Below are positions 1-9,002 of a stretch of DNA of 57,942 bases, piece after piece (within the stretch, counting starts at the first letter, position 1; each line of letters begins with the position of its first letter). The notes under the pieces were generated by a model. That model did not search any database. It saw only the letters and a list, made by a program, of their open reading frames with translations, and was not told the origin of the DNA. The translations under genes were made by a program, and so were the position numbers. Location of the stretch: the NCBI RefSeq assembly GCF_947366995.1, contig NZ_CANBCC010000020.1, positions 1 through 57,942 of the forward strand. The letters run 5' to 3'. Source of the stretch: an uncultured Aquabacterium sp. (GTDB lineage Bacteria > Pseudomonadota > Gammaproteobacteria > Burkholderiales > Burkholderiaceae_C).

Positions 1-131
1 CGGTCTACAACGCTGTGCTGGAGGACGGAAGCGCCAAGCGGGCACTGCGCGACACGCTGACGCTCACCAGCATGCTGACGGGCATTCCCGTGTCCGCTTT
101 GAGCAGGCCACTCGCGTACGTTGAGGAGTGA
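1..131 (+). CDS. C-terminal end of a phage-like (LPD38-type?) protein, partial
   Basis: An open frame runs from the window edge (codons in phase with base 3) to a TGA at 129-131, giving the last 42 residues of a protein whose start lies outside. The tail reads LTSMLTGIPVSALSRPLAYV. A Leu/Thr-rich segment followed by 'GIP/GLP...L.RPL.Y' resembles the extreme C-terminus of very large phage or conjugative-element polyvalent proteins (LPD38-like); that resemblance is from memory and is the weak part of the call. It ends 3 bp before the convergent stop of the next gene and lies inside the integrated element, which fits a phage origin. It could be any element-encoded protein. Confidence 0.35.
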   Translation, partial: VYNAVLEDGSAKRALRDTLTLTSMLTGIPVSALSRPLAYVEE

Positions 132-134
132 CGC

Positions 135-1403
135 CTACTTCAGCTTGGTGAGCAGTTCAAGGACGTTGGGAGGGATCCCTTCGTCCTTTACGATGCCATC
201 CCCTGTGGGCCGGAAAAGGGCGGCGAGCACCGCCTTCAGATTTTCGCTATCACCGTTCAACTTCCCCTCGCTGATCAACGCAAGGTAGGTCTTCACCATA
301 GTGACTCGCTCGGCCGCGTCGTTCTCCAGATGCATGTTGCTCAAGAAGATCCTCACCAGAAGGCGGAGCACCCAGAAGGCGAGGGTCGCCAGCAGGATGA
401 AGGAGCCGAGGCGCCAAGTGGTAGCGGCGGTCAGCAGCGCCATTACCCCATCGGTTTTCCCCAAGGCAGCCGCACCGCTGGCTGCCTTGGCAGACGATGC
501 AGCAGCACTTGCAGCTTGTCCGACTTCTGTTAGCTCGCAGTGAAGTAGCCAACCGGCAAGTCCCATTGCCGATATGGTCACCAGACCAGTCGCGACCATC
601 CATCGGAAGTGGCGGATCTTCTTTTTCTCCCAGTATTCGACTGGCGCAGCGAGAGACATATGCTCTCGGTAAGCCCTTTCAATCTGCTTCAGCTTTTGCG
701 TCGCATCGTCGACCTGCTGCTTCCACTGTTCATCGCGGGTGCTTTTCTCTGTGGAGAAGTGCATGGCACGGGCGCTCTTCTCGGAGCTGAAGGCCTTCGT
801 TTGCTCTTCAACCTGCTGTCGGAGGCCTTCTTGAAGCGCAGCCATCGTGTCCCGGGAGCGCGTGATCCCTTGCAAAATGTTCGCGTACTCCGCCTCTTCC
901 CACGCTAGACGGTCCGGCCCGCCGCGTGCATAGAACTCGGACTCTGCTACGGCCTGGGCCACGAAATACGGGTGGTTGTCGCTGTTGAAGCTGAGATTCA
1001 TCCAGATCGCGAGTACGCCGCTCGCGACTGCGTCACCCTTTCGCCGTCTGACATCGGCTATGAACTTGCCAGCCGGGGATTGCTCTGACAACCAAGGGTG
1101 TTCTTCGTAAGCCCTCTTCAGAAGCAGCGCACCCTCTCGAAAGTTCTCCACCTCGTCAGAGTTCCCCGGGGCCGACTGGCTAAAGATCTTCGCGTGGTTG
1201 AACTTGGTACGGACGTCACCTAGCGTGGTCGAGATCACGCCCCAAACCTGGTTCTGCGCAAGCGAGGCCGCCATTCCGCCAGAGGTCCAAGACCATTTGT
1301 CGAGCTGAGTCTGTAGCCAAGTCGCCGCTTCGTCCAATGAACCCCACTCCAGCGTTTCGTTGGCCGGGCCCACCTCTACAACGTACTGCCTTCTGTCGTT
1401 CAT
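135..1403 (-). CDS. DUF6161-like coiled-coil membrane protein
   Basis: A protein of 422 residues from ATG at 1403; an in-frame TTG lies just upstream at 1406. Residues about 185-260 are rich in Glu, Gln, Lys and Ser with no Pro and look like a long coiled coil. Two hydrophobic segments follow (about 272-292 and 333-357), separated by an Ala/Ser-rich stretch, so it is probably anchored in the inner membrane. The C-terminal part (ERVTMVKTYLALISEG, then LFRPTGDGIVKD) matches my memory of the DUF6161 family, whose function is unknown. It is the last gene of a same-strand run int-xre-DUF6161, 53 bp after the regulator, so it is probably element cargo. A role in phage exclusion or defence is conjecture from location and architecture only. 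Confidence 0.7.
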   Translation of the reverse strand: MNDRRQYVVEVGPANETLEWGSLDEAATWLQTQLDKWSWTSGGMAASLAQNQVWGVISTTLGDVRTKFNHAKIFSQSAPGNSDEVENFREGALLLKRAYEEHPWLSEQSPAGKFIADVRRRKGDAVASGVLAIWMNLSFNSDNHPYFVAQAVAESEFYARGGPDRLAWEEAEYANILQGITRSRDTMAALQEGLRQQVEEQTKAFSSEKSARAMHFSTEKSTRDEQWKQQVDDATQKLKQIERAYREHMSLAAPVEYWEKKKIRHFRWMVATGLVTISAMGLAGWLLHCELTEVGQAASAAASSAKAASGAAALGKTDGVMALLTAATTWRLGSFILLATLAFWVLRLLVRIFLSNMHLENDAAERVTMVKTYLALISEGKLNGDSENLKAVLAALFRPTGDGIVKDEGIPPNVLELLTKLK

Positions 1404-1456
1404 CAATTACTTATCAAAATGGAGTCGAGTGCTCTCTTGCCCAGCGGTGAACGTGG

Positions 1457-1837
1457 TCAGGCTGCGTGCTTTGCCGCAATTCGCTCGACTTGGTAGAGAA
1501 CCCGCGCACGGACCGGTTCGGGGCAACTCATGAAGTCCTGTACCAGTCGGCCTACTTGCTTCGCAAGCGTTGGAGAGGGGCCTGCCGCAGGACTCGGGCG
1601 TGCCACGGGCGCATCTGCCGCTAACAGGTTAGCGAGTGGTACGCCGAAGCCGTTTGCGATGCCCTCGAGCGTTGCTAGAGTCGGAGACATCTCAGGGCCT
1701 TCCTTGCTTAAGAGGCGCTGCACGGTCGAATAGGGGAGGCCGGCATGCTGGCAAAACGCGTTCAGGCTCATGTCCGAGGCCTCCAGCATCCGGGTGATGT
1801 TGGCTCGAACGGCACTGGATGCGTTGTAGGTCGCCAT
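1457..1837 (-). CDS. XRE-family helix-turn-helix regulator
   Basis: A small DNA-binding protein of 126 residues from ATG at 1837 (a TTG at 1891 would add 18 residues; neither has a good ribosome site). Residues about 10-70 form a Cro/C1-type HTH: MSLNAFCQHAGLPYSTVQRL carries the helix-turn-helix, followed by SPTLATLEGIANGFGVPLANLL, here shown as the typical third and fourth helices. The remaining C-terminal tail is Pro/Ala-rich and then helical, with no recognised domain. It lies between the integrase and the DUF6161-like gene on the same strand. It may control the element's lysogeny or excision genes, or its cargo. Confidence 0.85.
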   Translation of the reverse strand: MATYNASSAVRANITRMLEASDMSLNAFCQHAGLPYSTVQRLLSKEGPEMSPTLATLEGIANGFGVPLANLLAADAPVARPSPAAGPSPTLAKQVGRLVQDFMSCPEPVRARVLYQVERIAAKHAA

Positions 1838-1926
1838 GCTGGAACTTGGTGAAGAAGCTCGCAGGGTAGGTCGCAAGTGCAGCTTCGCCAATCACCACTG
1901 TGAGTGGTACCGCGGCGGCATACACA

Positions 1927-3204
1927 TCATGCTGGCTCAGATCCTGCGCTCGAGACACCCGCCAACTCGAGAATATGGCGCTCGATTGCCTCAGCGAACG
2001 GGCGCAGGTCGTCCAGCGGCAACACCGCATAACCGTCCGCAGTGCCCGAGGGCGCGTGCCCCTGGATCTGATCCACAGCTCCGTGAGGCACGACAGCGCG
2101 CCCGCGCTGCTTGTACGCTCTACGGAGGCCGTGGAGCGTCAGGTGTGGGATGGCCGCCGCCTGCAGAACCTTCTGGTGGCTCGCGCGTACGTCGACAATC
2201 CGGCCCTTCTTGCCAGTGCTCGCGAACACGAACTCGTTGATTCTCGGTAGGCCTGCCAACAAATGCGCCAAGTGCGCTGTTAGGGGAATGGTGCGCGCTT
2301 TGGCGACCTTGTCCGCGATGGTCAGCTTGCGCCAAGTGAAGTCGACCTCCTTCCACCTGAGGCCGGCCATCTCCTCCCGCCTCGCGCCGGTCAACAGTAA
2401 GGCACGCAGGTAAACCGATGCCGTGCGATTGGTCAACTGTTCGGCGGCACTCCACCAGCCGCGCATCTGAGCTGATTCCAGGACATCCGTGCGCCGTTTG
2501 GCGCCGGGCAGGTCTTGCAGCAGGGCAGGGGCTCTGCCTGCATCTAAGTCCACTAGATCGCGGTACCGTGGGCGCGTGGCGCACCAGCGCATGAAGCCTC
2601 TGAACATCATCAGGCCGCGGGCCGCCTGGTGTCTGCTCGCCTTGGCCTCCGCATCGTGCCACTCCTTGAGGGCATCTTCCGTGATGTCCACTAGGCGCAT
2701 GGACATCAGCGGCCACAGTGGGCCCGGTCGGGTCTTGCCGCTGCCTCGCTTCTTCGGCTTGCCGCCCGGGTCTGCCATCTTCTTGAGGTCTTCGACGTAA
2801 CGCGGCTTCCATGCGTCCCGACGCTTCGGCTTTCCCTCGGTGAGGTACGTCGGCCACAACTCCCCTACGGTCACGCCCTGGGCGGCTCTCTGGGCGTCGT
2901 CAGCCTTCTGAGCGGCGAGCGCCTCACGTTTCAGTCCTCGGGGATCCTTTCCCTCGTCGATCTGTCGCTGGAACTCGCGAGCCTTTGCTTGCGCCTCCTT
3001 GATGCTCCAAGCTGCTGGGCTGCCAATTGTGATGCGGATGTCGCGCCCGCAGTAGGAACCCTGGAACACGTACGAGGGTTTGCCGTTCGGGGTGACCCGC
3101 AGGCCCAGGCCAGGTGTGCCTTCGTCCCACATGAAAGCCTGAGCCTTGCCCGGCGGGCACTTGAACCCTGCCACTCGCGCAGCTGTGAACGAAACCTTGG
3201 CCAT
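1927..3204 (-). CDS. int: Tyrosine site-specific integrase (P4-type, DUF4102 N-terminus)
   Basis: A full-length integrase of 425 residues. The N-terminal 90 residues are the DUF4102 arm-binding domain of P4-like integrases (DEGTPGLGLRVTPNGKPSY). A core-binding domain follows (about 100-210), then the catalytic domain. Visible active-site elements are the first Arg in LLLTGARREEMAGL, Lys in VAKARTIPL, the HGLRR box, the GH of IQGHAPSGTADGY and the nucleophile Tyr of that same segment. P4-type integrases usually recombine at tRNA 3' ends. Here a tRNA-Thr 3' fragment lies 177 bp upstream of the start codon, and two inverted repeats lie between. The gene looks intact and probably catalysed integration of the element occupying the left end of the window. 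Confidence 0.93.
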   Translation of the reverse strand: MAKVSFTAARVAGFKCPPGKAQAFMWDEGTPGLGLRVTPNGKPSYVFQGSYCGRDIRITIGSPAAWSIKEAQAKAREFQRQIDEGKDPRGLKREALAAQKADDAQRAAQGVTVGELWPTYLTEGKPKRRDAWKPRYVEDLKKMADPGGKPKKRGSGKTRPGPLWPLMSMRLVDITEDALKEWHDAEAKASRHQAARGLMMFRGFMRWCATRPRYRDLVDLDAGRAPALLQDLPGAKRRTDVLESAQMRGWWSAAEQLTNRTASVYLRALLLTGARREEMAGLRWKEVDFTWRKLTIADKVAKARTIPLTAHLAHLLAGLPRINEFVFASTGKKGRIVDVRASHQKVLQAAAIPHLTLHGLRRAYKQRGRAVVPHGAVDQIQGHAPSGTADGYAVLPLDDLRPFAEAIERHILELAGVSSAGSEPA

Positions 3205-3213
3205 GCCACTCCA

Positions 3214-3264
3214 GTCTTACATCCGCCCTTACATGTCGTCCTGATGTAAGGGCGGATGTAAGAC
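3214..3264. repeat. 21-bp perfect inverted repeat upstream of int
   Basis: Bases 3214-3234 and 3244-3264 are perfect reverse complements separated by 9 bp. Each arm contains the 7-mer CTTACAT (or ATGTAAG) twice, about 12 bp apart, so the site holds four copies of one short word. It begins 10 bp upstream of the integrase start codon. It may be an array of arm-type integrase or excisionase sites, or an operator for integrase autoregulation; as RNA it would form a long stem in the int leader. Confidence 0.85.
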
Positions 3265-3275
3265 GAAATCCCGAA

Positions 3276-3300
3276 AAGTGTTGAACGGCGCTCAACACTT
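3276..3300. repeat. Second inverted repeat in the int-att interval
   Basis: The 9-bp arms AAGTGTTGA (3276-3284) and TCAACACTT (3292-3300) flank a 7-bp G/C-rich spacer. It lies between the 21-bp repeat and the attachment site, where accessory protein sites of integrated elements are often found. The role is inferred only from position. Confidence 0.65.
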
Positions 3301-3380
3301 CCGCGCGCAGTCCCTGGGTAATTCCTAGAGAGAGCAGCCAGTTTATCAACGCTTCGGAATGTTCGCAAACACGATTTCTT

Positions 3381-3430
3381 GCTCATTCGTAATGAGAAGG
3401 TCGAGGGTTCGATTCCTTTCTCCGGCACCA
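3381..3430 (+). other. 3' fragment of tRNA-Thr(CGT); likely attachment site
   Basis: These 50 bases correspond to tRNA positions 27-76. The anticodon arm is GCTCA-TTCGTAA-TGAGA with anticodon CGT; the T arm is GAGGG-TTCGATT-CCTTT; the 3' acceptor strand CTCCGGC is followed by ACCA. A complete gene would need GCCGGAG some 75 bases before the CCA, and the bases from 3355 onward do not provide it, so the 5' half is missing. This is what integration into a tRNA leaves at the end distal to the rebuilt gene. The element then lies to the left, and the intact tRNA should lie beyond the left edge of the window. Confidence 0.8.
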
Positions 3431-3444
3431 TCAGAATCAAGCAC

Positions 3445-3471
3445 AAAGCCTCGGATGACCTCCGGGGCTTT
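3445..3471 (+). terminator. Terminator downstream of the tRNA-Thr end
   Basis: An 11-bp stem (AAAGCCTCGGA with TCCGGGGCTTT, one G-T pair) closes a 5-base loop and is followed by GTTGTTT. It lies 14 bp after the CCA end of the tRNA fragment and probably was the native terminator of the tRNA gene before integration. Confidence 0.75.
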
Positions 3472-3505
3472 GTTGTTTCCGGGGGCGCCATGTATGTCCG
3501 GGCCC

Positions 3506-3883
3506 TCACGGCCGCTGATGCCGCCCAATCAGCCGCAGCAGGCCCGCGGTGCCGGCAATGAGCAGCGCCAGGCCTGCGCCCCACACCACCCAGATCAGCG
3601 GCACCAGCCACGCCATCGCCCCGCCGAGCATCGGCAGGTGGCGCTGCACGACAGACAGCGCCCCCAGCATGGCATCGCGCCACGCGGTCAGCCCGAGGAA
3701 GTCGCCCCAGCGCCGGAGCCACTCCGGCATCTCGGGCAGCGGCATCCGCCGCACCTCTTCCACCGTGAGGTTGCCCGACTGAAGCACGGCGCTGGCCCAC
3801 TCCGTCAGCGCAGCGCCCATCCACGCGCCGGCTGTCCACAGCAGGCCGAGAAACGCGGCCAGGCCCCACGCCAGAAGGCGCAT
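3506..3883 (-). CDS. Small inner-membrane protein, unknown function
   Basis: A protein of 125 residues from ATG at 3883; an in-frame ATG at 3943 would add 20 residues, and neither start has a clear ribosome site. Two strongly hydrophobic segments at about 4-26 and 90-118 would leave a short amphipathic middle region (EVRRMPLPEMPEWLRRWGD) on one side of the membrane. I recognise no family. It is the first chromosomal gene right of the attachment site and is divergent from the PAP2 gene. The longer upstream extension of the same frame has biased composition and is probably not translated. Confidence 0.6.
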   Translation of the reverse strand: MRLLAWGLAAFLGLLWTAGAWMGAALTEWASAVLQSGNLTVEEVRRMPLPEMPEWLRRWGDFLGLTAWRDAMLGALSVVQRHLPMLGGAMAWLVPLIWVVWGAGLALLIAGTAGLLRLIGRHQRP

Positions 3884-4055
3884 GTGGCGAGATATCGTGG
3901 CAGCAGGGCGGCGTGGGATTGAAGTTCGATGCGGGGCAGTCATGCAGCGTGGCTGTGGTGGGCTTGTCCGGAGTGTCGCAGAGCCGTCCCGGGCCCTGCC
4001 ACGGTAGGGCTGCTGCTTTGGGGCAACATCGGCACATGGCTTGCCCGCACGCTGC

Positions 4056-4706
4056 ATGACTCTGCCCACTTCGCCCGTTGTCCGGCCCACGCGCCTCGCG
4101 CTACTGGCCGCGCTGCTGATCGTTCTGGCGGCCGCCGCGGCGTGGCTCTGCCCCGGAGGAAGTTGCGGCACCACCGTGCTCGACGAAGCCGGGCTGGCGT
4201 GGATGAGCCAGTACCGCTCCCCCTGGGCAGACCGGCTCATGACGGCCGTCACCTGGCTGGGATCGCTTTATGTGCTCCTGCCGACCGCTCTGGCCCTCGC
4301 TGCGTGGCAGGCAAGCCGGGAAGCGCCAGGCGGGCGGTGGCATGCGCTGTTTGTGCCAGCGGCGCTGGTCGGCGCCAGTGCCATCGTCCACGCGCTCAAA
4401 CTGGCGGTGGCACGCCCCCGGCCGGGCTTGTTCGAGCCCCTGGTCACGATGCCGGTCGACCCGAGCTTCCCGAGTGCACACACCATGCAGGCATGCGCGT
4501 TTGCGGTGGCCTGTCTGCTGCAGCGGCGCCATCGTGCGGGTGCATGGGGCTGGGCGTGGGTGGCAGTGTTCGTGGCCGCGGTGGGTGCTTCACGCATCTA
4601 CCTGCAGGTGCACTTTCCGACCGATGTGCTCGCCGGTGCGGCGGTCGCGCTGCTGTGGGTGATGGTGCTGCGCCGGGTGTGGCCCCAGGCGCAGGCCACC
4701 CAATGA
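4056..4706 (+). CDS. PAP2-family membrane phosphatase
   Basis: A protein of 216 residues from ATG at 4056; an in-frame TTG at 4041 is a weaker start. It carries all three type-2 phosphatidic acid phosphatase motifs: KLAVARPRP, PSFPSAHT (the usual PSGH with Ala for Gly) and SRIYLQVHFPTD with the catalytic His. Several hydrophobic helices place it in the inner membrane with the active site on the periplasmic face. Members dephosphorylate lipid phosphates such as undecaprenyl pyrophosphate, phosphatidic acid or phosphatidylglycerol phosphate; the substrate cannot be read from sequence. It converges on the cytochrome c gene, and a strong hairpin between them overlaps its stop codon. Confidence 0.88.
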   Translation: MTLPTSPVVRPTRLALLAALLIVLAAAAAWLCPGGSCGTTVLDEAGLAWMSQYRSPWADRLMTAVTWLGSLYVLLPTALALAAWQASREAPGGRWHALFVPAALVGASAIVHALKLAVARPRPGLFEPLVTMPVDPSFPSAHTMQACAFAVACLLQRRHRAGAWGWAWVAVFVAAVGASRIYLQVHFPTDVLAGAAVALLWVMVLRRVWPQAQATQ

Positions 4707-4743
4707 AAACAGACTTGTCCCTGTTTCCTGTGGACAAGTCTGT
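4705..4743 (-). terminator. Terminator of the cytochrome c gene
   Basis: A perfect 12-bp stem (ACAGACTTGTCC at 4709-4720 with its complement at 4732-4743) has an 11-base loop. Read on the minus strand it is followed by TTTTC, so it terminates the leftward cytochrome c transcript. The U tract overlaps the stop codon of the PAP2 gene. Confidence 0.8.
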
Positions 4744-4826
4744 TGGGAAGGGTGGGGCAAACGAGCCCGCCCCTGGGAGAGCCCCTGGTCTGCACAAAAA
4801 ACAGGCAGATCAGGGCCGGTGCCGGA

Positions 4827-5216
4827 TCAGGACTTCTTGCCTGCTTCCAGCGACAGGATCCACTTCACGAGCTTGCGCGCGTCGGCTTCCTTGATGGCGG
4901 CAGCGTTGGGCGGCATGGCGAGGCCCGAAGCCTTGCCCTTCCAGTGGCTGTCGTACGGGTTGGAGCCCTTCATGACGGTCTGGGTGAGCTGCTCGAGCGC
5001 ACCCTTCTGGCCCTTGTACTTGGCCGACACATCACGCCACGGCGGGCCGATGGGGGGCAGGCCGTCCGGGCCCTTGGCGCCGGGCTCGACGTGGTGGCAG
5101 GTCATGCAGCCGGCGTGGTTGGCCAGATCAAGCATGGGCTTGTCGGTGGCCGGGTCGGCGGCGAGCGCCGCACACGAGGCAAGCAGGGCGGCGAGGGGGA
5201 GCACCATTTTGGTCAT
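4827..5216 (-). CDS. Periplasmic class I c-type cytochrome
   Basis: A protein of 129 residues from ATG at 5216, preceded by AGGAGA at good spacing. Residues 1-20 form a Sec signal peptide (MVLPLAALLASCAALAAD). The haem site CMTCH follows shortly after maturation, and the axial Met is probably in GLAMPPN. Length and the 'AMPPN...D..KLVKWIL' C-terminus are those of small soluble cytochromes c (c-551/c-552 or c5-like). It would carry electrons in the periplasm, for example between the bc1 complex or a quinoprotein dehydrogenase and a terminal oxidase. A link to the PQQ genes 12 kb away is possible but not shown. It is monocistronic, with its own terminator. Confidence 0.9.
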   Translation of the reverse strand: MTKMVLPLAALLASCAALAADPATDKPMLDLANHAGCMTCHHVEPGAKGPDGLPPIGPPWRDVSAKYKGQKGALEQLTQTVMKGSNPYDSHWKGKASGLAMPPNAAAIKEADARKLVKWILSLEAGKKS

Positions 5217-5490
5217 TTGTTTTCTCCTGAAAAACAACCGGGGTGTCCCCAAGATAGGGCGCCATGGTGGCGCGGGATTGAGCGAGGTCAAGAACGCCGG
5301 GGCTTTTCTCAGGATGGAGCAGCGGGGCTCGTGACTGCTGCGAAATGGAGCAGTGGCGCGCCGGCGAGCATGTCGTTTCGTGGCGTCGCAGCCGTTCATC
5401 GGTGGATCACGCCCTGAGCCTGTGCGTCGTCAGACTGCAGGGCATGGTCGGTCTCGCCGTGTCGGTGGGCCGCTTATCCAGGAGCACCCC

Positions 5491-6600
5491 ATGCACACAT
5501 CCGTCACTTCGCGCGTTGCCCGTCTGGGCGTCGATCTGGCCTTCGAGCTGGGCTGGGATTTTGCCCACTACGGACTGGCTGTCCCGGAGGGCGCCGAGGC
5601 GGCCTGGCCGCAGCTGGCCCAGGGCGTCGACGCCGGCCGGCAGACCTTCGGCCTGCGCGTGCTGCAGCCCACCCGCCATGCCCGCAAGTGGCTGAACCTG
5701 CGCCTCAATGCGCTGAACCGCGGCCGCGTGTTCGACACCGAGCAGGTCACGCCCCGCTTTCTGCAATTGATCGACACCGACACCTGCCCCATCACGCGGT
5801 CGGCGCTGACGCATGGCGCCGGGGCCGAAACCGACTGGTCGGTCGACCGGGTGTTCAATGACGCGGCGTATGCGGCCGGCAACCTCGCGGTCATGAGCCG
5901 GCGCGCCAACGCGGCGAAGGGCGACGCCAGCTTTCATGACGCAATCCGCTACATGCGCGATTGCGAGGGGGGCGTGACGGAGATCGATGGCCTGAACGGC
6001 GCCGAGTGGGCCCGCGTGGCGGTGCTCGCGTCTTTCGTGACCCGGCTGGATCACCAGGAGGCGGCTGTGCTGCCCATGCTGGTGCTGCCCTCGAACCGGT
6101 TGCGCGTGTTCAACCCCATCCAGGCGCTGCAGGCGGTGGTGTGCCGCCTGGTGCTGACTCACGCCGAGAGCGAGCGCCCGGAGGCGCTGGACGAGCACAT
6201 CGACGCGCTGCGCGCCCTGGTGCCGGGCAAGGCCCTGCGCAAGGATGTGCTGGCCTTCACCGACGCGTATGTGGCCCAGGTGCGCGCGCTGCGCCGCACG
6301 CAGCAGGCGCTCACGCTGCGGTGGGCGGTGGAAGACGCGTGGCAGACGCGTCTGGTGCTCAACCGCTGGAAGCGCGTGGCGCGTGCGCTCACGGCCACGC
6401 AGGCCGAAACCATCGTGAACGCACTGGCGCAAGGCACCCGCAGCCTGCCTGACGCGCAGGCCACCGAGGGCTGGGCGCTGGCCACGCGGGGTCTGCTCAG
6501 CCCCCGCCCGGTGCCGCGCCGTCTGCCGGATCCCAAGGTGAGCCTGCCGGCCGACCACTGGCTGGCGGCCCGCCAGGCAGAACTGTTCGTCGTGCGCTGA
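5491..6600 (+). CDS. Unknown protein with an HNH-like signature
   Basis: A protein of 369 residues from ATG at 5491 with CCAGGAG upstream; the frame extends further up but that part lacks a plausible start. I do not recognise the family with certainty. Residues 99-143 read CPITRSALTH ... SVDRVFNDAAYAAGNLAVMS ... RANAAKGD. The pattern 'CP.T..L ... DR ... Y..GN...S.RAN..K' resembles the D-R/G-N/N-K core of degenerate HNH nucleases found in phages, with only one of the usual metal-binding Cys. The rest is helical with no membrane segment. It is followed 63 bp later by a WYL regulator on the same strand. A nuclease role is a hypothesis. Confidence 0.6.
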   Translation: MHTSVTSRVARLGVDLAFELGWDFAHYGLAVPEGAEAAWPQLAQGVDAGRQTFGLRVLQPTRHARKWLNLRLNALNRGRVFDTEQVTPRFLQLIDTDTCPITRSALTHGAGAETDWSVDRVFNDAAYAAGNLAVMSRRANAAKGDASFHDAIRYMRDCEGGVTEIDGLNGAEWARVAVLASFVTRLDHQEAAVLPMLVLPSNRLRVFNPIQALQAVVCRLVLTHAESERPEALDEHIDALRALVPGKALRKDVLAFTDAYVAQVRALRRTQQALTLRWAVEDAWQTRLVLNRWKRVARALTATQAETIVNALAQGTRSLPDAQATEGWALATRGLLSPRPVPRRLPDPKVSLPADHWLAARQAELFVVR

Positions 6601-6663
6601 CGGGGCGGAGTCTGCTAGAGTCGCCTTCGAGGCTCAGGGGATGAGCCTGGGAGTCGACACACC

Positions 6664-7638
6664 ATGGGCAATCGCACCGAACGCTTCTACAAGATCGAGA
6701 ACCTGATCCGCCATCACGGCGGCGTGAGCTTCCAGCAGATGCTGGACACGCTCGAGGTCTCGCCGGCCACGCTCAAGCGCGATCTGCAGTTCCTGCGTGA
6801 CCGCATGGACGCGCCGATCGTCTACCACCGCGATGACAACCTCTACCGTTTCGGCGAGGAGTTCCGCGGCCAGAAGCACGAGCTGCCGGGTCTGTGGTTC
6901 GACGAACGTGAGCTCTACAGCCTGCTGACCGCCCACCAGTTGCTGTCCAGCCTGGACAGCAACGGCACGCTCAGCCGCCACCTGCAACCGCTGCTCGACC
7001 GCATCTACCACCTGCTGGGCACGAACGACTCCGACAGCGCCGAACTGATGCGCCGGGTGCGCATCATGGGCACGGGCAAGCGCCCGGTGCCGAGCGAGCA
7101 CTTCGAGCTGATCGGTGCGGCGTTGCTGCAGCGTCAGCGCATTGCGATGCGCTACCTGACGCGCGGCCGCAAGACGAGTTCCGACCGCGAGGTCTCGCCC
7201 CAGCGCCTGATCCATTACCGCGGCACGTGGTACCTGGACGCCTGGTGCCATGAAAGCGATGCGCTCAAGCGTTTTGCGCTGGATGCAGTCGAGTCGGCCG
7301 AGATGACCGGCCAGAAGGCACGCGACATCAGCCTGAAGCGCGTGGAGCAGGAGCTCGACGGGGGCTATGGCATCTTCGCCGGCAGCAAGGTCAACTGGGC
7401 GACGCTGGTGTTCAGCACCGAGGCCGCCCAGTGGGTGTCGCGCGAAGAGTGGCACCCCGACCAGAAGACCCGCACGCTGCCCGATGGCCGCTACGAGCTC
7501 AAGGTGCCCTATGTGGAGCCCACCGAGCTGGCGATGGATGTGCTGCGCCATGGCGCCGAGGTCGAGGTGGTGTCGCCCAAGGCCCTGCGCGATGCCGTGA
7601 GCACCCGTCTCAAGGCCGCGCTGGCGCAATACAAGTAA
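6664..7638 (+). CDS. WYL-domain transcriptional regulator
   Basis: A protein of 324 residues from ATG at 6664. An N-terminal winged helix (residues about 1-65, SFQQMLDTLEVSPATLKRDL) is followed by a WYL ligand-binding domain (about 150-230, with RYLTRGRK, YRGTWYLDAWCHESDALKRF) and a C-terminal extension domain (WCX). WYL regulators bind nucleic-acid-related ligands and often control defence, DNA repair or metabolic genes. A short hairpin (GGCTC/GAGCC, 6631-6647) lies in its leader. It could regulate the preceding gene. Its stop is 4 bp from the convergent gdhA stop. Confidence 0.9.
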   Translation: MGNRTERFYKIENLIRHHGGVSFQQMLDTLEVSPATLKRDLQFLRDRMDAPIVYHRDDNLYRFGEEFRGQKHELPGLWFDERELYSLLTAHQLLSSLDSNGTLSRHLQPLLDRIYHLLGTNDSDSAELMRRVRIMGTGKRPVPSEHFELIGAALLQRQRIAMRYLTRGRKTSSDREVSPQRLIHYRGTWYLDAWCHESDALKRFALDAVESAEMTGQKARDISLKRVEQELDGGYGIFAGSKVNWATLVFSTEAAQWVSREEWHPDQKTRTLPDGRYELKVPYVEPTELAMDVLRHGAEVEVVSPKALRDAVSTRLKAALAQYK

Positions 7639-7642
7639 AGGC

Positions 7643-8926
<1,284 letters not shown>

Positions 8927-8961
8927 GAAAACCTCCTGTTGTTGAAAAGAAGCGCCGGAAA

Positions 8962-8986
8962 GGAAAACGGGGCACAAGGCCCCGTT
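8962..8986 (-). terminator. Terminator of putP
   Basis: An 8-bp perfect stem (AACGGGGC 8966-8973 with GCCCCGTT 8979-8986) with a 5-base loop is followed on the minus strand by TTTTCC. It lies just after the putP stop and before the gdhA leader. Confidence 0.8.
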
Positions 8987-9002
8987 CGTTCTGTCTGTGC
9001 GA

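Noticed and set aside
3355-3430. Complete tRNA gene
   Set aside because: The 5' acceptor strand and D arm are absent; only positions 27-76 match tRNA-Thr.
3346-3528. A 60-residue open frame on the minus strand over the tRNA fragment
   Set aside because: It is the antisense translation of a tRNA end and its terminator, a common false gene call.
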